Origin: Phycisphaerales bacterium
GTDB taxonomy: Bacteria > Planctomycetota > Phycisphaerae > UBA1845
Direction of reading: 5' to 3'
DNA: 64,000 nt
Assembly (NCBI GenBank): GCA_020639095.1
Contig: JACKHH010000015.1
Span: 10,589 to 74,588 of the forward strand
This document shows, one piece after another, positions 52,827 to 62,000 of the stretch. Position 1 is the first letter of the stretch. Each line of letters starts with the position of its first letter. The position numbers and the translations under genes are program-made. The notes under the pieces are model-generated. The model had not been told where the DNA came from. It worked only from the letters and a program-made list of their open reading frames with translations, and did not search any database.

Positions 52827-54387
52827 GCGATGGGTGCTCGCAATCGATTGGGACGCGCAGCAGCTGCGTCTCGTCGAGGCGTCCATGCGCCGCCAGAAGG
52901 TACACGTTCGTGAGATGCAGGTGGCGGATATTCCGCCCGACACGGACATGAGCAATCCGGAGGCGGTGGGCGCTGTTTTGCGCCTTGCGCTGGATCAGTT
53001 GGAGATCCGCACGAAGCACGTGATTCTGGACGTGCCGCGTGACCAGGCGCTACTCACCACGCTCAATCTACCGGCTGCTTCGCCGGACGAGATGCCCGCC
53101 CTGGTGGAATTCCAAATCGCGAAGGAGTTGCCGTTCCCGTTGGCTGAAGCGGTCGTTGACTTCGCGATGCCTGATCTTGAGGGCGCGAGTGGTAAGGTGG
53201 ACGTGCTCGTCGCGACCGTGCGTCGCGAGGTCGTGCGTTTCTACGAACGCACGTGTGCCGCAGCTGGGCTTACCTTGGATCGCCTGGGTTTGCGTCCGTA
53301 TGCGAACAAAGTCGCGGTCGGTGAGTTTCTCGGCAGGGAACACGCTGGTTGCACGATGATCGTCGACGTCGGCCCGCGGCTGACGGAGATCGACATCATC
53401 GCCGATGGCAACCTCGCTTTCAGCCGGGCTGCGTCGGTTTTGATTGGACCAATGACTCCGCTGGGCGCGGATACCGTTGGGGGCGATGAAGTTCGCGAAC
53501 CGGGCGAGGGCGAAGGGTCTTCGATTATCCGTTTCCCCAATTCCGACGAGGGGCACGATCCGGTTGATCGCGTCGTTGAGTCGCTCTTGGTCGAAGTGAC
53601 GCGTTCGCTTGCCGCGTTTCGCGCGCAAACCGAGGGCCGCGAACTCGACAATGTTGTGGTTGGCGGCAGCGTGGGAATCGAGGCCCGGCTTGCTGAGGCG
53701 CTGGGGCGGAAGCTCAGAACGTCGGTTGAACTGTATCATCCGGGCGACCAGTTCCAGTGGAGAAAAGAACCCGGTCCCGATGTTCGCGCGTTTTCCGCAG
53801 CGCTTGGGTTGGTGATGGGTCATGGCGACCGCGGCTCGCTGCACTTCGACTTCCTGCATCCCAAGAAGACGGTGACGACGGTAGAGCGGCGACTGCGCAA
53901 GGCGCCGCTGGTGGCAGCGGCTGTCGCGCTTTTCGTTATTGCCGGCGTTGGGTTTTACATGAAGACGATCGCGCCGAAGCAGCGCGAGATCGCCGAGCTG
54001 GAAGCCCGCATCAAGGACGTCAAGAGCGCTATCAAGGACCTCAAGGAGTATCGCGAGCGCGTCATCGAGCCGGTGAAGCAGTTCGAGGATGAGCAGGTCG
54101 TGTGGCTCGACGAGCTCGCCCGCCTTGTCGAATTGATGCCGGACAACAAGAACGCGGTGCTCACGCGTCTGGACATGTACCAGAAGGGCGCGCGAATGAT
54201 CATCCCGCTCAAGTGCAAGTCGTCAGATGTGGCGTCGGAGACGGTGTCGCGTATCGACGCGTTCACGTTGCCGGGCAGCGACGCACTGCACTTCAATGCG
54301 TCCGCGAAGCGCTTCTCGACGGAGAGCGGCGGGTATCCCAGTGTGGGATCGATCGAGGTTGTGTTGGAAGGCAAGAAAGGTACTTAG
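52807..54387 (+). CDS. PilM-PilN fusion acting in place of GspL
   Basis: A 526-residue protein. It starts with a TTG well spaced from GGAGAG (about six bases); an ATG at 52816 is too far from that site. Residues about 1-345 are an actin-fold PilM-like domain: WVLAIDWDAQQLRLVEASM, ILDVPRDQALLTTLNLP and MIVDVGPRLTEIDIIADG. A single TM helix follows at about 368-388 (PLVAAAVALFVIAGVGFYM). A coiled coil and a PilN-like periplasmic domain come last. GspL has the same cytoplasmic-TM-periplasmic layout; this protein would link the ATPase to the envelope components. It overlaps gspK and precedes a PilO-like gene, so all three assembly functions are present. Confidence 0.87.
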   Translation: MPSMPTKRWVLAIDWDAQQLRLVEASMRRQKVHVREMQVADIPPDTDMSNPEAVGAVLRLALDQLEIRTKHVILDVPRDQALLTTLNLPAASPDEMPALVEFQIAKELPFPLAEAVVDFAMPDLEGASGKVDVLVATVRREVVRFYERTCAAAGLTLDRLGLRPYANKVAVGEFLGREHAGCTMIVDVGPRLTEIDIIADGNLAFSRAASVLIGPMTPLGADTVGGDEVREPGEGEGSSIIRFPNSDEGHDPVDRVVESLLVEVTRSLAAFRAQTEGRELDNVVVGGSVGIEARLAEALGRKLRTSVELYHPGDQFQWRKEPGPDVRAFSAALGLVMGHGDRGSLHFDFLHPKKTVTTVERRLRKAPLVAAAVALFVIAGVGFYMKTIAPKQREIAELEARIKDVKSAIKDLKEYRERVIEPVKQFEDEQVVWLDELARLVELMPDNKNAVLTRLDMYQKGARMIIPLKCKSSDVASETVSRIDAFTLPGSDALHFNASAKRFSTESGGYPSVGSIEVVLEGKKGT

Positions 54388-54470
54388 GCACGGGCCGCGC
54401 GGGGCGTGGCGGAGTCGCACTGAATCGATGTTGCAACTGACCCGGCAGGGATTGCCGCGGAACTGACTAG

Positions 54471-56009
54471 ATGGAAGCACGCGAGAAAAAAGGGTTAATC
54501 GTCTTCGCGGTGGTGCTGGGCGCCGGCGTGTTCGGGAAATGGGTTTATCCCGATTTGATTCGCCCGGTGTTCGACTACGGTGACCGGCTCAAGAGCGTCA
54601 AGGGTGACCTTGAAGAGCTTGAGGACGAGTACGACGACCTCGAGATGCAGTTGCAGAAGCGCTACCGCGAGTACGTCCTGCGCAGCGGCTCGACCGATCC
54701 GTCGGTGACCAAGGACGAACTCTTCTACGGTATCACCGGCCTGCTCCACGACACGAAGCTTAAGGACGGTACGGTAAGTCCCAAAGCCGAGAGCATCGAT
54801 CGCAAGTCCAATGTTGCGACGCTCAAGATTTCCGTGAGTGCGCGGGGTACCTTTGCGCAGTGCATCGACTTCGTGCGCGCGTTCTACAAGATGCCGTACA
54901 TCGCCCGACTGAACAGCCTGAAGCTCGATCCGACCGCAGCCATGCAGCGTGCGAATCACGACGAGGTGCAGCTTGACGCGGAGATCGAAGCGCGCGTGCT
55001 GCCAACAGCGGACGAGTGGGGCGAACCAGGCGGTGAAAAGCTCACGGAGTATGACCTGGTTGCGACCAAGAATCTGACTTCGCTGCGGAACTGGAAGCCG
55101 TTCAGTCCGTACGTTGCACCGTCGACGCCAACGCCACGCCCGCGGGATGACGATAAGCAGGGCAAACCGTCCCCGCCGCCCCGGCCGCCGACACCTCCGC
55201 CGCCGAGAGGTCCCGAGGAGTGGCCCGATGCCGACGAGTATGTCTTTCGTGTGATGCTCCGCAGCGGTAGTGATGAGTACCGCATGCGCGACGCGTTGCT
55301 CGAAAACATGATGGATAACTCCACGCGCTTTGTTTCCGTCGGTGAGGATTTTGACGGGGGCGAGTTGGTCTTCCTGCACGCGATGGGGGCGGTTGTCCAC
55401 AAGATGCGTGGCAGCGAGGATTTCGGATATTGGGTATATCCAATTGGCCAGATCCTGAACACGCGGGTCAAGCTCGATGAGGCGGCACGCGACTGGCCCG
55501 AGATTTACATCGCAATGCAGCAGTATCTCGCCAATAAGCGCGTGGCTGACGAAGCACGGGCGGCGAAGGACGCGGCAGCCGCTGAGGTTGCGCGACTGGC
55601 TGCGCAACCCGCCGATGATGCGGATACATCCGGCGTGATCGATGCAGCCGGAACCAACGGCGTGCCGGTCGATTCCAATGGCATCGCGGCGGAGGATGAG
55701 GATGCCGGCGGTACTTCGGCGATTACGGTAACGCCAGCGGTTACGCCAAAACCCAATCTCGGAAAAACCAAGATCAAAACGCAGCGCCCGCGCGGCAGGA
55801 CTGTACAAGGAGAGGCTGGTAACGAGGCGTCAAAGGCACAGCCCGGCGCCAAGGATTCCCAGCCAACGGGCGCCCGAAACGGTAAACAACCCAAGATAGA
55901 GATAACACCGTCCGCCAAACGTCCCAGGACGCGCGTGCCTCCGATTCGTCGCACGCCGGAACCGGCGGACAGCAACAAGGAGACCGACGATGTCGCTCCA
56001 CCGGAATAA
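54471..56009 (+). CDS. PilO/GspM-like assembly protein with long C-terminal tail
   Basis: A 512-residue protein. An N-terminal TM helix (LIVFAVVLGAGVFGKWVYPDLI) leads to a coiled coil (LKSVKGDLEELEDEYDDLEMQL) and a ferredoxin-like domain around ATLKISVSARGTFAQCIDFVRAF, as in PilO. A Pro-rich linker spans residues about 213-248. A second ferredoxin-like segment may follow (about 250-350), then an Ala/Asp/Thr/Pro/Lys-rich tail to the end. GspM is normally about 170-200 residues, so the tail is a large extra. Its 3' end overlaps the start of the next gene by 20 bases. Confidence 0.8.
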   Translation: MEAREKKGLIVFAVVLGAGVFGKWVYPDLIRPVFDYGDRLKSVKGDLEELEDEYDDLEMQLQKRYREYVLRSGSTDPSVTKDELFYGITGLLHDTKLKDGTVSPKAESIDRKSNVATLKISVSARGTFAQCIDFVRAFYKMPYIARLNSLKLDPTAAMQRANHDEVQLDAEIEARVLPTADEWGEPGGEKLTEYDLVATKNLTSLRNWKPFSPYVAPSTPTPRPRDDDKQGKPSPPPRPPTPPPPRGPEEWPDADEYVFRVMLRSGSDEYRMRDALLENMMDNSTRFVSVGEDFDGGELVFLHAMGAVVHKMRGSEDFGYWVYPIGQILNTRVKLDEAARDWPEIYIAMQQYLANKRVADEARAAKDAAAAEVARLAAQPADDADTSGVIDAAGTNGVPVDSNGIAAEDEDAGGTSAITVTPAVTPKPNLGKTKIKTQRPRGRTVQGEAGNEASKAQPGAKDSQPTGARNGKQPKIEITPSAKRPRTRVPPIRRTPEPADSNKETDDVAPPE

Positions 56010-59000
56010 GCGTATCAACGAATTCACGATTTCCTCTGCAATCGCGGCACGGCGCTTGCGCGGATTCTCGCTGGCTGCGCTGTTCGTGTGCGTTTGTCTT
56101 GCGCCGGCGCAGTTGGTACGCGCCGATGACGAGCCGATGACGCCCGCGCAGATTGAAGCGCGTATCGAGGAGTTGGCTGGGAAAGACGAGTTGACCGATG
56201 CCGAACTCGCGGAACTCGTCGAGCTTGGGCAGCGTTTTGCTGACGCGGTTGGTGAGGGTGCGGCAAACACGGCGTCGCCCGCGCCACGGGCCACGCCAAC
56301 GTCGCGCCGACCGACGCCCAAGCCAGAAGCATCGTCCAGTCGTCGCAAGGGCGGCGTGCGTGCCACGCCGACGCCAACACCGACACCCCGAAGCCGAGGA
56401 CGGCGCACCCCGCCAAGCCGCGGTGGCAGTAGAGGCAGAGCGCCGACCCCTACGCCGGCGCCGCAAGTCGAAGCCGTCGAAGTCGAGCCCAATCTCGCGG
56501 CTGAGCAGTTCCTCAAACCGTACGATCAACGCGAATACGAATTCAGCCTCAAGGACGCATCGTATGCGCAGCTTCTCGAGACCTTTGGACGCATGTCCAG
56601 TCTTCCGGTGCTCGGAAGCGCGCCTGAGGGCGACGTCACCTTCGTCAGCAGCGACGTGATGGATTTCAAGAAGGCGCTCGGACGCGTGCAGATGCTGCTT
56701 TTCCGCCATCCGGATCAGTATTGGCTGTGGTTCAAGCAGGACCAGCGGGTGCTCGAGATCGTCCGCGTGACGGAGATCAAACGCTGGATTCCGCTCAACC
56801 GCATCTACACGTCGCTCGCGGATTACCTGCAAGCCGATCTCGACGACAACGAGATGGCGCTGTTGCTCTACACGCCCGAGACGGGATCGATCGCGGAACT
56901 CGAACCGCTGCGCGATTTCATGCCGGACTACTTCCGCACGGCTCCGGTTCCGGAGAAGAACGCACAGACGATTTTCGGGTTGGTGGAGGACATCAACAAG
57001 TACCTTGCGCTGATCGACAAGTTCAACATCAGCAACATCGATCCGCGCGAGATCAAGATCATCACGGTCGACTATGTGAAACCGTCGGCTGCCATCGCGA
57101 CGGTGCAGCAGCTCATGGACTTCGGTCCGGCGGAGTCGAGCGCGGCGCCGGCACGAAGTCGCAAGCGCGGTCAGACCAGTGAAGCCGCGGTGCAGGCGTA
57201 TGGTGTTATTTCGATTCCCGACGACGATCGCGGCACGATTCTGGTCCAGGCGATGCCGGCCAAGATCGAGGAACTTGAGAAACTGCTGAAGTTCGTGGAC
57301 GTGCCGCTCGACAACGAAACCGGATATTCACCGGTCGTCGTTCCCGTCGTGAATGGCGATGCCGGTGAGGTGATGAACCTGGTCAAGTCGATCCTGGCTG
57401 GGACCAGCGGATCGAACCCAAGTACGGCAGCGAGCACGAGCGCGGCAGCGCGTCGCCGCGCCGCGAAGCGCAAGAAGGGTGGGGCCACGCCGACGGCGGC
57501 AGCCCCGCTCAACGAGGACGGTCTCACCATGCTGCACTGGCAGCCCGCCAACAGCATCATCCTGATCGGTGAAGACGAAGAGGTCGCGGAAGCAAGGGGT
57601 CTGATTGAACGCTTCGATGTGGCTGAAGAAGTCGAGACGCGACTTGTTGAGTTGAAGCATCGTTCAGCGGCTGAAGCCTGTTCGCTTGCCACGGAGTTGC
57701 TGACCGCCACGCAAGCAGGTGGCGCGCCGAAAGTTACGTGCAAACCCGAGGCAAGCGACGCGTCGGTCCTGCTCGCGGGCCCGACGCGCGAAGTCGCCGC
57801 GATGTTGAGCATGCTGGAGAAAATCGACATCAATGACGGCCAGCCGCCGGCGGACATCTTCAGCATGCCGCTCGAATGCATGGTTCCGTCGCAGCTTGTC
57901 GGGATCTTGACCGCGTGGGATGCGGCTGATGACAGCGGTGCCGCGGCGCCGGTAGCCGTCAAGAAAGGCAAAGGACGCAGTCGTCCGCGCCGCACAGCCG
58001 CAACTGGGAAATTCCAACCGGACGACGCCACACACACGATGCGCGTGATCTGCTCCGCGGAAGAATGGGAAGAAGACTATAAGCCGCTCATCGTCCGCCT
58101 CGACCATGAAGCGTGCGGCGACCCCACGCCGACAATTCTCACGGTCAACGAGATTTCGATCGATGACGCGATCGGGCAACTGGCTGGACTGTTGGGCATG
58201 CAGAACAAGGCCGGTGGGGATATTCCCACCATGCTCGCATCGCCGCAGGGCATCATGGTGTACGGCGCGACGGCGAACGACCTCGCCGTCATGAAGGAAC
58301 TGCTCACCAAGATCGACGTCGATCCGGAGAAAACGGGATTGGTTGAACGGCGCACGTTCGATCTGGTTTACGTCGAGCCGTCGGAAATCATCCCGGTGTT
58401 GCAGGCGCTGACTGGTACAGAAGCTGCGGCAGCGCCGAAGCGTGGCAACAGTCGCCGCGGTAAGGATGCTGCACCGGCGGTTGCGCTCGATTCGGGCGTG
58501 GGCGTGAGCTTTGTCGAGTACGGCAGCAGACTGTGGGTGACCGCGCCCCCGCGCGAGATGGAACGCATCGCCGCGCTCGTCGAGGAGTTGGACGTTGCGG
58601 ATACGGAACGCGAACTCCGCCCCTACGACTTTGAAGCCGGTGCAAACGTATCAGAATTGGCGGAGACGCTGCGTCAGCTCTTCCCGGCGAATTCACGCGT
58701 GGCCAAGTCTGCCGATGGCGACAAACGCCGCGCACGACGCCGCGCGACCGCAACGGCGACCGGTGACGACGCGATTCTGTTCATACCCCAGCCGGCGATG
58801 CGGCGCCTGTTCGTGTCCGCGCCCGTCGCGATCTTCCCCGAGATTGAAGAAACAATCGACATGATCCGCCCGACGATCGATCGCCAGGGCGTGGTCGTGA
58901 AGTTCTTCGACATCACCAAGTCGAGTCCGTCGGACGTTGCCGAGATCGTTCAGCCGATCATTGAGATTCGCGTCGATGAGATGATCGAAGCCGGTGAAAT

Positions 59001-62000
59001 CCCCGATCCGGGCAAGGCACGCGACTCGCTGCTCAAGTTCATTCCCCAGCCGTCGACGAGTCGACTCGTGGTGGCAGCACCGAATGCGCTCTTCACCGAG
59101 ATCGAGTCGCTGATTCAGGACGTGCAGGACGGAACCCGCAAGGAGAACTGCACGAAGACCGTGCGCCTCGAATATGCCACCGCCACCGATGTGGCGGAGA
59201 CGATTCAGGCGATGATGGGCGAGACCAATCGCATGCCCGCACGCGCGGCTGCTACTCAGGGGCGGCGCGGGCGCAGACGCGACAATGCGGAAGCGGCTGC
59301 CCGTTCGTCGCAGGTGGTTTCGCAATCCGGCGCGAAGGTCATTCCGCTTCCGTCGAATGATACGCTGCTGATCAGCGGTACCTGCAACGAAACCGAGAAG
59401 GTGATGGAGTGGATTCCGTTGCTCGATACCGAGGAGGTGCTGGATCGCGTGATGCGGGTGTATCAACCCGCGCTCGCGGACGTCGAGCAGTTGGCGGACG
59501 ACATTATGGCGGTGTTCGACTCCAGCGGCGTGGTGAAGAAGGATGAAGGCGAGGGCGACTTCTTCGACTTCAGCATGGGCGGCCCGCGCGTCGGGCAGGA
59601 TATCCGCCTGACGACGAATTACTACACGAACACGCTGATTGTGTGGGCGTCGCCGCGTTTGCAGAACGAAATCGCGGACTACATCGACTTGTATGATACG
59701 GATCCTTCATTCGCGGAACAGGCACTTCCGTCTGAAATGATCCCGCTCAAGTATGCCGACGCCTACGACGCCAAGTACGATCTGGAAAGTTTCATCGACG
59801 GGATGTGGAGTGGCGAAAAACCCAAGATCGACTACATCCCGTTCAAGAACGTGCTCGTGGTCAAGAGCCGCACCATGGAGAAGGACCTCCCGCAGATCAA
59901 GAACATCATCGCCGAGTACATCGACACGCCGGAAAAAGCCGGTGGCGATGTCATCAAACGCGAAGCCATCAAAGGCATGCCCGCGTCGGATGTGGTCCGC
60001 GAGGTGATCATGCGCCTCGGTCCGAACGTCGACGTGGACGTGCAGGGCTTGGAGGTGGACTCGCGGCCGAGCCTGCTCAAGACGCTCGGCCCACCGCAGT
60101 ATGGCAGTTCGGAGATTACGCCGTGCGTGCTGCCCGCGTCGATCTTTGCGGCGCTCGATGCGACGCTCGCAAGCGCGACTGCCCAGGCGGAACCGGCGAA
60201 GGACGACGAGCAGAAGGACGATGAATCCGCGCCACCGGCAGAGGAAGTTACTCCTGAGGAAGCGGCTGCACGTGCTGCGTTGCTCGAGTCGTTGAAACAA
60301 CCCGCGCCTGACGCGAAGAAACCGGCGGAGAAGAAGTCCGACGAGAAAAAGCCTGCAACGAATCCGACCGCAGCGTCAAAGGATGCGAAGGAAGATGAGC
60401 CGCGTCCCAAGGTCAAGATCAGCATCGATCCCATGACCAACGGCCTGGTCATCGAAGGTCCGTCGCGTGCGGTTGGCGATATCCGCGCGATGATCGAAGA
60501 CGTTGTCGATGAGCGCACCGAGGCGGGTACGGGATTGCCCGGCATCCGCGTGTGGCAGCTTGAGCACGTCGACCCCAGCACCGCGGCAGAAGTGCTCGAA
60601 GCCATGTTTGGCGCGTCCACTCCGGGTTCGCGTGCCGCTCAGGCAGCCCAGGCTGCACGACTCCGAGCGCAGCAACAGCAACAGGCACGTCAACGCGCCC
60701 AGCAGCAGCAGCGGCAGAAGCAACAACAGCAGCAGGGCGATCAGCAGGGCAAGGATGGCGAGCAGCAGCGCGGCGGTCGCGATGAGCAACAGCAGCAGGA
60801 CGCAGATGCCGGTCAGCCGCAAGCGCCCTCGCCGCCCAACATCAGCGTTTTTCCCTATCCGCCGCTGCACGCAATTATCGTGAAGGCGCCGACGGAAGCG
60901 TTTCCCGCGATTGAAGAACTCGTCGCCACCATCGATCGCAAGATGGATGCCACGAGTGATTTCCGCTACTTCCAGGTGCGCAACCAGGCGGCTTCATCCG
61001 TCGAGGAACAGCTCAAGGTCATCTTCAACATCGATCAGTCGAGCCAGCGCACACGCCAGACGCGCGGCCGCGGCAACGCTGCCGGTCAGCAGGCGCAGCA
61101 GATGATGGAAAATCAGATCGACCTCGCGGGCTTGGGCGATGAAGCCGGTGCGCTCGGCTCGACCGCGTCGATCACCATCACGAGCAATGACACGACCAAC
61201 ACCGTGCTCGTCCGCGGGCCGAATCCCGTGCTCGACCTGGCGGAGAAGATCATCGACAAGATCGAAGAGAACGCACCCGCGCCGATCGAGACGCGCACGT
61301 TCCCGCTGCAATACGCCGACGTGTCGAACATCGTGCCGCAGCTCAAGGAACTGTTTTCGGCGGGCAAGGATCAGGAGTTCCACCCGGACAACGTGCAGGC
61401 GATTTTCCTCGCGGACACGCTGAACAATGCGGTGATCGTCAAAGCGCGCACGGTGGACTTCGAGCGCATTAAGGGCGTGCTCGAACAGATCGACGTGCAG
61501 ACGGGTCCAGCGGAGCGCGCGGTGACGGTGGAGGTCACGTGTGGCGATGCCGAGCAGTTCGCCAAGCTGCTGGAGAAGATTTACGGCATGGGTCGTCGCG
61601 GGGCGGAGAGCGGCAAGAAGGCGCAGTTCGTCGGCGACCCGTCGAGCAACACGATTGTCTTCACCGCGCCTGAGGAGGTTCGCGAGGAAATCACCAAGCG
61701 CATCGCCGACATGGATGTGACCGCGTGCAACCTCGCGGAACCGAAGTTCATCAAGCTGATCAACGCGAACGCGTCGCAGGTCGCGACGGTGATTGAAGAA
61801 GCGTTCGGCGGCGGCAAGGGCAGCAAGTCGCGGGTGCGGGTTGCGGGCGATGACACGACGCGGCAGGTCGTGGTGCAGTGCCCCGATCAGATTTTCCCAA
61901 AGATCGAACAGTTCGCGCGCACACTGGATGTGCCGCCGACCGATCTCGATGTGCGTACGTTCAAGCTCCAGTACGCCAAAGCCAGCGAAACGCTTCGTGA

